From the NCBI GenBank assembly GCA_965246835.1, contig CBDFFQ010000001.1, positions 2,914,001 through 2,978,000 of the forward strand: DNA of 64,000 nt, in the 5' to 3' direction. This document shows, one piece after another, positions 33,571 to 42,122 of this stretch (the stretch's first letter is position 1; the number at the start of each line of letters is the position of its first letter). The notes beneath the pieces are model-generated. The model ran no database searches, was not told where the DNA came from, and saw only the letters and a program-made list of their open reading frames with translations. A program made the translations under genes and the position numbers. The stretch comes from JANPPS01 sp965246835 (GTDB taxonomy: Bacteria > Pseudomonadota > Alphaproteobacteria > Acetobacterales > Acetobacteraceae).

Positions 33571-35007
33571 ATGTCCGACCCGTTCGATAGCTATGACCCC
33601 GGCCGCTACCACTGTGAACTCACGGCCCGGGACGGTGATGCCGGCGCCGCCGCCCTGGTGCGGGAGCGGATCGCGGCCATCGGGCTCGATGCGCTCCGCA
33701 ACCGCGCCCGTGCCGCCGAGGGGGATTTGTTCAACCTCGGCATCACCTTCACCGTCTATTCGGATGCCACGGCGATCGACCGCATTCTCCCGTTCGACTG
33801 CGTGCCCCGCATCATCCCGGCGCAGGATTGGGCGGTGCTGGAGCGCGGCGTGCAACAGCGGGTGCAGGCCATCAACCTGTTCCTGGGTGACATCTACAAC
33901 GCGCGCCGCATCGTGCGGGACGGGATCGTCCCGGAGGCGCTGATCTACGGCAATCCCAACTACCGTCCGGAGATGGAGGGCTTCCCCGTCCGCTTCGGCA
34001 CCTACGTCCATATCTGCGGCATCGACATCGTGCGGGATGAGGCCGGGATGTTCTGCGTGCTGGAGGACAATGCCCGCACCCCCTCCGGCGTGTCCTATGT
34101 GGTAGAAAACCGTCATCTCATGCTGCGCGCCTTCCCGGACCTGGTCGCCGGCATGCGGCTGCGCCCCGTCGACGATTACGGAAGGCGGCTCCGCAACGCG
34201 ATGGACGAGATCGCGCCCGAGGGGATCATCGACCCGCAAGTCGTTCTGCTCAGCCCCGGCATCTACAACTCCGCCTATTTCGAGCACGTGTTCCTGGCGC
34301 GCGAGATGGGCGTGCCGCTGGTGGAGGGTGCCGACCTCATCGTGGAAGACGACCGGGTCTGGATGCGAACCACGGCCGGGCTGAAGCGCGTGCACACGAT
34401 CTATCGCCGCATCGGCGATGATTTCCTGGACCCCGACGTGTTCCGGCCCGAAAGCATGCTCGGCGTCCGCGGCCTGATCTCCGCCTGGCGGCATGGCCAC
34501 GTGACGCTCGCCAACGCGGTCGGCACCGGGGTCGCGGATGACAAGGCGATCTATGCCTACATGCCGCGCATCATCAAATACTATCTGGGCGAGGACGCGA
34601 TCCTGCCCAACGTGCACACCAACATCTGCGGGGAGCCCGAGGGTCTGGCCTACACGCTCGCGCATCTCCATGAGCTCGTGACCAAACCCGTGGGCGAAAG
34701 CGGCGGCTACGGCATCACCGTCGGCCCCCGCGCGACCCAGGCGGAGCTGGAGGCGGCGCGGGCGCTGATCCTGGCCAACCCGTCCAACTGGATCAGCCAG
34801 CCCGTGATCGGCCTCTCGGTCGCGCCCACCCTGACGGAGGCCGGGCTGCGGCCGCGGCACCTCGATCTCCGCCCGTTCGCGATCACCGGCCGGGACACCT
34901 GGGTGCTGCCCGGCGGCCTTACCCGCGTCGCGTTGAAGGAGGGCAGCCTGATCGTGAACTCATCCCAGGGCGGCGGCTCGAAGGACACCTGGGTGCTGGC
35001 CGAATGA
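33571..35007 (+). CDS. Circularly permuted ATP-grasp protein (COG2308 family)
   Basis: A 478-residue member of the circularly permuted ATP-grasp type 2 family, predicted to make peptide or amide bonds. Typical segments are LFNLGITFTVYSD, RIIPAQDWAVLERGVQQRVQAINLFL, GTYVHICGIDIVRD, CVLEDNARTPSGVSYVVENR, GVPLVEGADLIVEDD and KPVGESGGYGI. It is always found beside an alpha-E domain protein, here overlapping by four bases. The usual third partner, a transglutaminase-like protease, is not in the window. The product of the pathway is unknown. Confidence 0.88.
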   Translation: MSDPFDSYDPGRYHCELTARDGDAGAAALVRERIAAIGLDALRNRARAAEGDLFNLGITFTVYSDATAIDRILPFDCVPRIIPAQDWAVLERGVQQRVQAINLFLGDIYNARRIVRDGIVPEALIYGNPNYRPEMEGFPVRFGTYVHICGIDIVRDEAGMFCVLEDNARTPSGVSYVVENRHLMLRAFPDLVAGMRLRPVDDYGRRLRNAMDEIAPEGIIDPQVVLLSPGIYNSAYFEHVFLAREMGVPLVEGADLIVEDDRVWMRTTAGLKRVHTIYRRIGDDFLDPDVFRPESMLGVRGLISAWRHGHVTLANAVGTGVADDKAIYAYMPRIIKYYLGEDAILPNVHTNICGEPEGLAYTLAHLHELVTKPVGESGGYGITVGPRATQAELEAARALILANPSNWISQPVIGLSVAPTLTEAGLRPRHLDLRPFAITGRDTWVLPGGLTRVALKEGSLIVNSSQGGGSKDTWVLAE

Positions 35008-36047
35008 GCCGCACCGCCACGCCGCTGCTGACCCGGGACGCCGAGGGCCTGTTCTGGATGGCGCGCTACCTCGAACGGGTCGAGAACCTGGCCCGGCTGA
35101 TCGACGTGACCCAGACCTTCGAAAGCCCCGGTCGCGAAGCCGAGGCCTGGGGCGCCCTGGTCGCGATCAACGCGGACCGGGACGGCATGGCGGAGCGCGG
35201 GCTCGGCTTCGACGCGCCCAGCGTCAAACACTTCTATTTATTGGACGCGACCAACGCCAACAGCATCCCCGGCGCCCTCGAGGCCGCGCGCACCAACGCC
35301 CGCAAGCTCCGGCCGCTCATTTCGACCGAGATGTGGATGCAGCTCAACGTGTTCCACCGCGACGTGATGGGCATCGACCCCGGTGAGCTCGATGGGGACG
35401 CGCTCTCCCGCCTGTGCCGCCGGATCAAGGAGGGCGTGCAGGCCCATACCGGCATCACGGAGGGCACGTTCTTCCGCGACCAGGGCTGGCATTTCTATGA
35501 GATGGGCCGCCTGCTGGAACGGGCGGATCAGACCACGCGGCTCCTGGACATCAAATACCACCTCCTGGCGCCCGCCGGGCAGGAGGAGCGGCGGGTGGTG
35601 GAGCTGACGCAATGGAACGCGGTGCTGCGCGCGGCCGCCGGGTATCACGCCTTCCGCCGGGTGTCCGTGGCCGGGTTCGTGCCGGCGGATGTGGTGGAGT
35701 TCCTGCTGCACGACACGAGCTTCGCCCGCTCGGTCGCCTTGTGCATCGCGCAGATGGAGTGGCATCTCAACGATCTGCGCGCCCGCTATGGGTTGCGGGA
35801 CACGGCGGACGTGCTGGAGCGGATCGGCGAGGTGCGCGCCCGCATGCATGAGCCGGTGCCGGCGCTGCTGCAGCACGGGCTGCATGCGTTTCTTGATCGG
35901 CTGCAGGTGGACCTTCAGGGGTTGGCCGACCTCATCGGCACGGCGTTCTTTCGCGACTGGCGGCCGCTCCGGGCGGCGCCCGAGCAGGTGCAGGGCGCCA
36001 CGGGCATGACGCAGACGATGGGCGGGATGACGCAGACGCTGCGGTAG
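35004..36047 (+). CDS. Alpha-E domain-containing protein (COG2307 family)
   Basis: A 347-residue, all-helical partner of the preceding ATP-grasp protein. The family start, LLTRDAEGLFWMARYLERVENLARLID, is present in full, as are GWHFYEMGRLLERADQTTRLLDIKY and VAEFLL-type sequence (ADVVEFLLHDTSF). The ATGA overlap with the upstream gene implies a fixed stoichiometry. Function unknown beyond the conserved pairing. Confidence 0.88.
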   Translation: MSRTATPLLTRDAEGLFWMARYLERVENLARLIDVTQTFESPGREAEAWGALVAINADRDGMAERGLGFDAPSVKHFYLLDATNANSIPGALEAARTNARKLRPLISTEMWMQLNVFHRDVMGIDPGELDGDALSRLCRRIKEGVQAHTGITEGTFFRDQGWHFYEMGRLLERADQTTRLLDIKYHLLAPAGQEERRVVELTQWNAVLRAAAGYHAFRRVSVAGFVPADVVEFLLHDTSFARSVALCIAQMEWHLNDLRARYGLRDTADVLERIGEVRARMHEPVPALLQHGLHAFLDRLQVDLQGLADLIGTAFFRDWRPLRAAPEQVQGATGMTQTMGGMTQTLR

Positions 36048-36055
36048 GGGGACCC

Positions 36056-36472
36056 ATGACCGAGACGATCCAGATCGGGAAGCTGCGGCTCGAATTCCTG
36101 CGCAGCAAGCACGAGACGGGCGGCAGCCTTGATCTCATGCGCATGACGGTGCCGAATGAGGGTCAGATGCCGGTCGCGCACTACCACAAGGATTGGGACG
36201 AGACGGTCTATGGCCTCACGGGCACGCTGACCTTCACGGTGGACGGCGCCGAACAGGCGATCGGCCCCGGCGACACGCTATTTATCCCGCGCGGTATGGT
36301 GCATGGCTTCGACAACCGCAGCGGCGCGGACGCCGTCTGTCTCGCGGCGCTCACCCCGGGTGTACTCGGACCCGAGTATTTCCGGGAACTGGGCGCCCTG
36401 ATCGCGAAGGGCAAGCCGGACGAGGCGGAGGTGCAGGGGATCATGCTGCGGCACGGGCTGGTGCCGGCGTGA
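36056..36472 (+). CDS. Cupin domain protein
   Basis: A 138-residue single-domain cupin. Motif 1 is partly kept (HYHKDWDETVYGLTGTLTF, with two His and a Glu as metal ligands) and motif 2 is GDTLFIPRGMVHGFDN. It may be a metal-dependent dioxygenase, isomerase or sensor. It lies eight bases after the alpha-E gene and so probably shares its transcript, but no function is deducible. Confidence 0.8.
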   Translation: MTETIQIGKLRLEFLRSKHETGGSLDLMRMTVPNEGQMPVAHYHKDWDETVYGLTGTLTFTVDGAEQAIGPGDTLFIPRGMVHGFDNRSGADAVCLAALTPGVLGPEYFRELGALIAKGKPDEAEVQGIMLRHGLVPA

Positions 36473-36565
36473 GGCGACGCCGCTCGCACTCACGCTTGAC
36501 GTCCGGTTTGTCGCCTGATCGGGCATCAGGCTTGAACCCGCCGGGTAACCCTTTAGGTAAGCAGC

Positions 36566-37579
36566 ATGAGCGAACCCATCCAGACCGACGTGGCCATCAT
36601 CGGCGCGGGCCCCGTCGGCCTGTTCGCCGCCTTCGAATGCGGCATGCTGAAGCTGCGCTCCACCCTGATCGACGCCTTGGCGGAGGTCGGTGGGCAGTGC
36701 ACCGCGCTTTATCCGGAAAAGCCGATCTACGACATCCCCGCGCATCCGGCGATCGAGGCCGGCGCGCTGATCGAGAACCTGGACCGCCAGATCGCCCCCT
36801 TCGATGTGGCCCGGCTGCTGGACCGCCGCGTGGTGCGGCTCGAGGGCCAGGTCGGCGGTTTCCGGCTGGGAACCGACCAGGGCGATGAGGTCCGGTGCAA
36901 GGCGGTGATCGTGGCGGCCGGCGCCGGCGCATTCGGCCCGAACCGGCCGCCCCTAGACGGGATCGGCACATACGAGGCCACCGGCGCCGTCCGCTACGCC
37001 TGCCGCCGCAAGGAGGATTTCCGCGGCGCCCAGGTGGTGATCGCGGGCGGGGGCGACAGCGCGGTGGACTGGGCGCTGGCGCTGCGCGGCGTCGCGGCCA
37101 AGATCTACGTCGTGCACCGCCGGGCCAAGTTCCGCGCCGCGCCGGAGACGGCGGCACAGCTCGATGAGGCGGCCCGGCGTGGCGAGGTCGAGATGGTGAT
37201 CCCCTACCAGCTCCACGCGCTCCACGGCGCCGGCGGCGCATTGCAGGCGGTTGAGGTGGCGGACCTCGATGGCCACACCAAGCAGCTCGAAGCGACCCAT
37301 TTGCTGCCGTTCTTCGGCCTTTCTATGGATCTCGGCCCGATCGCCGGCTGGGGCATGGACCTGCATAACCACCACGTCCAGGTCACGCCCGCGACCTGCC
37401 AGACCTCGATCCCCGGTGTGTTCGCGATCGGGGACGTCGTGACCTACCCGGGCAAGCTGAAGCTGATCCTGCAGGGGTTCAGCGAGGGCGCGATGGCGGC
37501 GCACGCGATCCACCCGATCGTGTTCCCGGACACGGCGCTGCATTTCGAATACTCGACCACCAAGGGCGTGCCGGCCTGA
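36566..37579 (+). CDS. Ferredoxin/flavodoxin-NADP+ reductase, type 2 (TrxR-like)
   Basis: A 337-residue flavoprotein. FAD-binding GAGPVGLFAAFECGML and NAD(P)-binding GGGDSAVDWAL are present, along with YPEKPIYDIPAHP and the C-terminal GVFAIGDVVTYPGKLKLILQGFSEGAMAA. It lacks the CxxC redox pair of thioredoxin reductases, which marks the ferredoxin-NADP reductase type 2 group. It would move electrons between NADPH and ferredoxin for Fe-S and oxygenase chemistry. It shares one base with the glutathione synthetase gene (TGATG). Confidence 0.87.
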   Translation: MSEPIQTDVAIIGAGPVGLFAAFECGMLKLRSTLIDALAEVGGQCTALYPEKPIYDIPAHPAIEAGALIENLDRQIAPFDVARLLDRRVVRLEGQVGGFRLGTDQGDEVRCKAVIVAAGAGAFGPNRPPLDGIGTYEATGAVRYACRRKEDFRGAQVVIAGGGDSAVDWALALRGVAAKIYVVHRRAKFRAAPETAAQLDEAARRGEVEMVIPYQLHALHGAGGALQAVEVADLDGHTKQLEATHLLPFFGLSMDLGPIAGWGMDLHNHHVQVTPATCQTSIPGVFAIGDVVTYPGKLKLILQGFSEGAMAAHAIHPIVFPDTALHFEYSTTKGVPA

Positions 37580-38556
37580 TGGCCCGCGCGTTGCAGGTCG
37601 GCGTCCAGATGGACCCGATGGAGACCGTCGTGATCGATGGGGACAGCACCTTCGCCCTGATGCTGGAGGCGCAGCGGCGCGGCCATGCCCTGTTCCACTA
37701 CGACGTGCGGAGCATGTCCCTGCATGAGGGCGCCGCGACGCCGGACGGCAAGCGGACCGAACGCCTGATGGCACGGGTCCGCCCCGTGACGGTGCAGCGG
37801 GTGCGCGGCGCGCATTTCAGCTTCGGGCCGGAAGCTATGCAGGACCTCGCCAGGATGGACACGATCCTGATGCGGCAGGACCCGCCGTTCGACATGGCCT
37901 ACATCACGGCAACGCACATGTTGGAGCACATCCATCCGCGCACCCTGGTGGTCAATGACCCCGCTCAGGTCCGCAACGCGCCGGAGAAGCTGCTGGTCAC
38001 GCATTTCCCGGATCTGATGCCGCCCACGCTCATCACCTGGGACGTGGACGCCATCCGGGCGTTCCGGGCGGAGTATCGGGACATCATCGTGAAGCCGCTC
38101 TTCGGCAATGGCGGCGCCGGGGTGTTCCGCATCCGCCACGATGACGAGAACCTGGCCAGCCTGCTGGAGATGCACTTCGCCCGCTCGCGCGAGCCGTTGA
38201 TGATCCAGCGCTACGAGGCCGCGGTGCGCCGGGGCGACAAGCGCATCATCCTGATCGACGGAGAGCCCCGTGGCGCCGTGAACCGCGTGCCGGCGGAGGG
38301 GGAGGCCCGCAGCAACATGCACGTGGGCGGCCGGCCGGAGCAATCGGCACTGACGGCGCGGGAGCGGGACATCTGCGCCCGGATCGGGCCGTATTTGCGC
38401 GACCACGGGTTGTTGTTCACGGGGATCGACGTGATCGGCGACTACCTGACCGAGATCAACGTGACCTCCCCGACGGGGCTGCAGGAGATCGCGCGCTTCG
38501 ATGGGATCGACCTCGCAGCGGAGATCTGGGACGCGATCGAGGCCAAAATCGGTTAG
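37579..38556 (+). CDS. gshB: Glutathione synthetase
   Basis: Joins gamma-glutamylcysteine and glycine to make glutathione. The 325-residue protein has the ATP-grasp layout of proteobacterial GshB: VQMDPMETVVIDGDSTFALMLEAQ at the start, MRQDPPFDMAYITATHMLE, VKPLFGNGGAGVFRI (ATP-binding loop), GDKRIILIDGEPRGAVNRVP and FTGIDVIGDYLTEINVTSPTG. Length and motifs are normal. It follows the ferredoxin reductase with a one-base overlap, forming a redox pair. Confidence 0.95.
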   Translation: MARALQVGVQMDPMETVVIDGDSTFALMLEAQRRGHALFHYDVRSMSLHEGAATPDGKRTERLMARVRPVTVQRVRGAHFSFGPEAMQDLARMDTILMRQDPPFDMAYITATHMLEHIHPRTLVVNDPAQVRNAPEKLLVTHFPDLMPPTLITWDVDAIRAFRAEYRDIIVKPLFGNGGAGVFRIRHDDENLASLLEMHFARSREPLMIQRYEAAVRRGDKRIILIDGEPRGAVNRVPAEGEARSNMHVGGRPEQSALTARERDICARIGPYLRDHGLLFTGIDVIGDYLTEINVTSPTGLQEIARFDGIDLAAEIWDAIEAKIG

Positions 38557-38566
38557 CGTCGGCTCC

Positions 38567-38618
38567 GGTGGGTCTCACCCACCCCACGCGATCAGACGTA
38601 GGGTGGGTGCAACCCACC
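38567..38618. repeat. Palindromic repeat, family A copy 2
   Basis: GGTGGGT-ctc-ACCCACC, then CCACG-loop-CGTAGG, then GTGGGT-gca-ACCCACC. It lies between the convergent gshB and secB genes and probably serves as a bidirectional terminator. Confidence 0.78.
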
Positions 38619-38638
38619 ATCCTCACCGAGGAAAGGCG

Positions 38639-39154
38639 CTACACCGCCTTGGTCTGATCCCGCCGGCTCTGCCAAAGCGCCACGAAGTCGATCGGCTGCA
38701 ACAGCACGGGCGGGAAGCCGCCATCGCGCGTCACGTCCGCCAGTATGTTGCGGGCATAGGGGAACAGCAGGCGCGGGCACTCCACCAGCAGCACCGGTTC
38801 CACCGCGTTCTCCGGCACGCCATTGAGCGTGAACACACCGGCATAAGCGAGTTCGGCGATGAACACCGGGCGCGCGGTGGCCGCAGGTGCGGCGCCGTTG
38901 CCGTTGGCCGGCGCCGCACCGGGCTCCGTTGCCTCGGCCTTGATCTGCAGGATCACCTCGAACACGTCGGCGCCGTCCTGGATGCGGCGGGCTTGCACGT
39001 CCAGGTTGATGTTCACATTCGGCTGGCTGCGCAAGGTCGTGTAGATCTCCGGCGCGCCCGGCACCTCGAACGACAGATCCTTCACATACTGGATGTTGAC
39101 CGTAAGCGGCTGCGCGGTCGGCACGTCGGTCGGGGCGGGAATCTGGTCTGACAT
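38639..39154 (-). CDS. secB: Protein-export chaperone SecB
   Basis: A 171-residue tetrameric cytoplasmic chaperone that keeps preproteins unfolded and hands them to SecA. It has IQYVKDLSFEVPGAP at the start, VNINLDVQARR, the conserved FIAELAYAGVFTLNG and ECPRLLFPYARNILADVTRDGGFPP. The N-terminal extension and the Ala/Gly insert near residue 75 (EATEPGAAPANGNG) are modest additions. The divergent neighbours include the TimA-type Tim44 gene, a conserved alphaproteobacterial association. Confidence 0.95.
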   Translation of the reverse strand: MSDQIPAPTDVPTAQPLTVNIQYVKDLSFEVPGAPEIYTTLRSQPNVNINLDVQARRIQDGADVFEVILQIKAEATEPGAAPANGNGAAPAATARPVFIAELAYAGVFTLNGVPENAVEPVLLVECPRLLFPYARNILADVTRDGGFPPVLLQPIDFVALWQSRRDQTKAV

Positions 39155-39240
39155 CTCGGGTCCTTCGATCGCAGGGCTTGAACGGGTCGGGGGCCCGGTA
39201 GCATGGGCGCGGCCCCGAAACCAGCCTCACGGCCATGGCC

Positions 39241-39795
39241 TCAATGCTTCCAGCTGATCTCCGCCGGCGGCGCCTCGGTCGGGTCGCACCGCAGCCAGTC
39301 CCCGTTCATGACGCTGCGCCCGGTCATGGACAGGATGAAGCCCCAGTGGCTGACGACCAGCGTGTGGGCCCAATCATCCCGCGCCGCCATCTCCGCCCGG
39401 AACTGCGCAGCCCGGCGGATCACGCCCTCCGCCCCCTCCTCCGCCTGCGGCCACCACACTTCCTCGATCTCGGAGAAATCATGATGCGGCCAGGCGGCGG
39501 CCAGATGCGACACGGGGCTGCCGACGTCGCAGGTGAAGGCGTAACGCTCGCGCACCACGGGATGGATCTGGATCGGCAGGCCCAACGCCTCCGACACCGG
39601 TGCCGCCGTCTCGAGCGCGCGGGTGTAGGGGGAGGCCAGGATGCGGCGGATGCCGTGCCCCCGCAGCGCCACGGCCGCCGCCCGCGCCTGTTCGTGGCCG
39701 AGCGGGGTGAGCTTGGGGTCCACGATGCCGGGGTCGCGCCGGGTTTGCGTGAAGGCGAGGTTGAACTCGCTTTGGCCGTGCCGAAGAAGGATCAT
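39241..39795 (-). CDS. Histidine phosphatase family protein
   Basis: A 184-residue branch-1 histidine phosphatase (phosphoglycerate-mutase-like). The catalytic RHG appears at the very start (MILLRHGQSEFN), the second Arg in SPYTRALETA, the acid in VRERYAFTCDVGSP, and the second His in VVSHWGFIL. Substrate unknown. It is transcribed toward secB, 86 bases away. Confidence 0.87.
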   Translation of the reverse strand: MILLRHGQSEFNLAFTQTRRDPGIVDPKLTPLGHEQARAAAVALRGHGIRRILASPYTRALETAAPVSEALGLPIQIHPVVRERYAFTCDVGSPVSHLAAAWPHHDFSEIEEVWWPQAEEGAEGVIRRAAQFRAEMAARDDWAHTLVVSHWGFILSMTGRSVMNGDWLRCDPTEAPPAEISWKH

Positions 39796-39892
39796 GCCGG
39801 TCGATTAGGGGGTGGTCCGCCGGGCTGCAACCGCCCTTCATTGTTCCGACACTGTTCTGCGCTATGTATGGTGCGTTACCAAGGACAGACCC

Positions 39893-40546
39893 ATGGGCGC
39901 CGGCTTACCACTCGACCTTCTGCTATTCGGCATGATCGCGGCCTTTTTGGTGCTGCGCCTGCGCGGCATCCTGGGCCGCCGCACCGGATTCGAGCGTCCA
40001 CAGGCTGGTGTCAGGCCCGGTGCGCCACCCGCCCCTTCCAACGTGGTCGATATCGGCAAGCCGGCCGCGCCCTCCCGCAAGCTGCCCGAAGCCGGGACAC
40101 CGACGGCCCAGGCCCTGGCGCGCATGGGCGAGACCGACCGCAGTTTCGACCCGGCCCGCTTCCTGTCCGGAGCGGAGGCGGCGTTCCGCATGATCGTGAC
40201 CGCCTTCGCGCAAGGGGATCGGACGGCGCTGCGGCCATTGCTGACCGATGACACGTATCGCGGGTTCGAGGGTGCGATCGCCGCGCGGGAAGCGGCCGGG
40301 GAGACGCAGCGCAGCGAGATCCGTAGCATCGAACAGGCCGAGATCGAGGAGGCAGGGCTCACGGGCACCCACGCCGCGATCACCGTGCGCATCGTTTCCG
40401 ACCAGGTGGCGGAGACGCTGAACCAGGCCGGCCTGCCCGTGGCGGGTACGGATGCGGTGACGGAGATCATCGATCTCTGGACGTTCGAGCGCGACCTGAG
40501 CGATCCCAACCCGGCCTGGCGCCTGTCGGCCACCCGGTCCGGCTAG
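39893..40546 (+). CDS. Tim44-domain protein (TimA-like)
   Basis: A 217-residue membrane-anchored protein: one N-terminal membrane helix (LDLLLFGMIAAFLVLRL), a Pro-rich linker and a C-terminal Tim44 domain (FLSGAEAAFRMIVTAFAQGDRTALRPLLTDD and EIIDLWTFERD). In alphaproteobacteria this is the relative of the mitochondrial import-motor subunit, with a presumed role in envelope biogenesis. The ATG at 39893 is chosen because it starts directly before the membrane helix; a longer frame from 39812 adds unlikely residues. The methyltransferase frame begins one base after its stop. Confidence 0.85.
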   Translation: MGAGLPLDLLLFGMIAAFLVLRLRGILGRRTGFERPQAGVRPGAPPAPSNVVDIGKPAAPSRKLPEAGTPTAQALARMGETDRSFDPARFLSGAEAAFRMIVTAFAQGDRTALRPLLTDDTYRGFEGAIAAREAAGETQRSEIRSIEQAEIEEAGLTGTHAAITVRIVSDQVAETLNQAGLPVAGTDAVTEIIDLWTFERDLSDPNPAWRLSATRSG

Positions 40547-40547
40547 A

Positions 40548-41342
40548 CTGCTCACCGACACGGCGCCGCACACGATCCTGTGCGGCGACTGCCTCGATCT
40601 TCTGCCGACCTTGGCGGCCGAGACCGTCGATGTGGTGGTGACCTCCCCGCCCTATAACCTCGGCATCGCCTATAGCGGGTACGGGGACCGGCGGGAGGAG
40701 GCGGAATACCTCGATTGGATGATGCAGGTCGCGTCGGCGGTGCGCCGCGTGATGCGGCCGGGCGGGTCGTTCTTCCTCAACATGGCGGGCTCGTCCACGG
40801 CGCCGTGGCTGCCGCTCGAGCTGATCGTGCGGCTGCGGTCTTTGTTCCATCTGCAGAACCACATCACCTGGGTGAAGTCGATTGCGGTGGGGGCGGACAG
40901 CGCCGGGCACTACAAACCGGTGCAGGGCGCCCGCTTTCTGAACCGCAATCACGAGCATGTGTTCCACCTGACGAAAGGCGGTGCCGTGCCGCTGGACCGG
41001 CTGGCGGTCGGCGTGCCGTTTAAGGACAAGAGCAACATCGCCCGCCGCGGCCATGCGCAGGATTTGCGCTGCCGGGGGGACACCTGGTTCATTCCGTATG
41101 CCACGGTGCAGACCCGGGCGCAGAAATTCAGGCATCCCGGGACCTTCCCGGTCGATCTGCCGCGCTGGTGCATCCGGCTGCATGGCGTGCCCGAGGCCAC
41201 GGTGCTTGACCCGTTCATGGGCACCGGCACGACCCTGGTGGCCGCCGCGTTGGAAGGCGCACACGGCATCGGCATCGAGATCGACCCGGCCTATGTCGAG
41301 ACGGCTCGGCTTCGTCTGGCGGAGGTCATGGCCGTGGCCTAG
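40548..41342 (+). CDS. Solitary beta-class DNA methyltransferase (start uncertain)
   Basis: A DNA N4-cytosine or N6-adenine methyltransferase of up to 264 residues. Motif IV (TSPPYNLG) comes first and the SAM-binding motif I (DPFMGTGTTLVAA) near the C-terminus, the beta-class order. VDLPRWCIRLHGVP and IGIEIDPAYVETA complete the fold. No restriction endonuclease is adjacent. The conserved N-terminal stretch TILCGDCLDLLPTL is in frame, but the frame has no ATG or GTG between the stop near 40497 and that motif. The only upstream candidate is CTG at 40548, one base after the timA stop; a TTG at 40611 would lose the motif. CcrM is less likely because CcrM has DPPY and a long C-terminal domain. Recognition site unknown. 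Confidence 0.78.
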   Translation: MLTDTAPHTILCGDCLDLLPTLAAETVDVVVTSPPYNLGIAYSGYGDRREEAEYLDWMMQVASAVRRVMRPGGSFFLNMAGSSTAPWLPLELIVRLRSLFHLQNHITWVKSIAVGADSAGHYKPVQGARFLNRNHEHVFHLTKGGAVPLDRLAVGVPFKDKSNIARRGHAQDLRCRGDTWFIPYATVQTRAQKFRHPGTFPVDLPRWCIRLHGVPEATVLDPFMGTGTTLVAAALEGAHGIGIEIDPAYVETARLRLAEVMAVA

Positions 41343-41351
41343 GTTGACGCC

Positions 41352-42122
41352 ATGCTCCAAGATCGTCCCCGCGTCGCGTTGTTCGTCACCTGCCTCGTGG
41401 ACCTGCACCGGCCCACGGTCGGGTTCGCCGCCATCAAGCTGCTGGAACAGGCCGGCTGCCAGGTGGAGGTGCCGCGCGCCCAGACCTGCTGCGGTCAGCC
41501 CGCCTTCAACAGCGGGGACCGCAACACGGCGCGGGAGATCGCGCGCGGCGTGCTGGAGGCGTTTCACGGCTATGACTACGTCGTGGTGCCCTCGGGCTCC
41601 TGCGGCGGCATGATCCGGCATCACTTGCCGCATCTGTTCGACGACGATCCCAACACGAAGGCCCGGGCCGAGGCGCTGGGCGCCCGCACGCATGAGCTGA
41701 TTGCCTTCCTGACAGACATCCGCGGCATGACAGCGGTCGATGCACCCTATGAGGGCATCGCTACCTATCACGACAGCTGCGCCGGGCTGCGCGAACTGGG
41801 CGTGAAGGCGCAGCCGCGGGCGTTGCTCGGCAGTGTCGAGGGACTGAGCCTGCGGGAGATGAAGGAGCCGGAGATCTGCTGCGGATTCGGCGGGACGTTC
41901 TGTGTGAAATATCCTGAAATTTCTACCCGCATGGTGTCGGACAAGACGGCCGACATCGTAGCCACCGGGGCGGACACGTTGCTGGCCGGAGACATGGGCT
42001 GCCTGCTGAACATGGCCGGCCGGCTGTCGCGGCAGGGCAGCGCCATCCGCGTGCGCCACGTGGCGGAGGTGCTGGCGGGCCTGACGGCGGAGGTGGCCCC
42101 GATCGGGGCGCCGCGGTCGTGA
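41352..42122 (+). CDS. lutA: L-lactate utilisation protein LutA (Fe-S oxidoreductase)
   Basis: A 256-residue CCG-domain protein. Cysteine motifs are present twice: TCCGQPAFNSGD with PSGSCGGMIRHH, and EICCGFGGTFCVKYPE with GDMGCLLNMAGRL, binding Fe-S clusters. With LutB and LutC it forms the LutABC (YkgEFG) L-lactate oxidation complex. The gene is separated from lutB by opgG but joined to it by overlap. The ATG follows the methyltransferase stop by nine bases with only a weak ribosome-binding site. Confidence 0.92.
   Translation: MLQDRPRVALFVTCLVDLHRPTVGFAAIKLLEQAGCQVEVPRAQTCCGQPAFNSGDRNTAREIARGVLEAFHGYDYVVVPSGSCGGMIRHHLPHLFDDDPNTKARAEALGARTHELIAFLTDIRGMTAVDAPYEGIATYHDSCAGLRELGVKAQPRALLGSVEGLSLREMKEPEICCGFGGTFCVKYPEISTRMVSDKTADIVATGADTLLAGDMGCLLNMAGRLSRQGSAIRVRHVAEVLAGLTAEVAPIGAPRS

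Noticed and set aside
40548..41342. CcrM cell-cycle methyltransferase
   Set aside because: The catalytic motif is TSPPY and the protein is about 264 residues without the C-terminal extension of CcrM.
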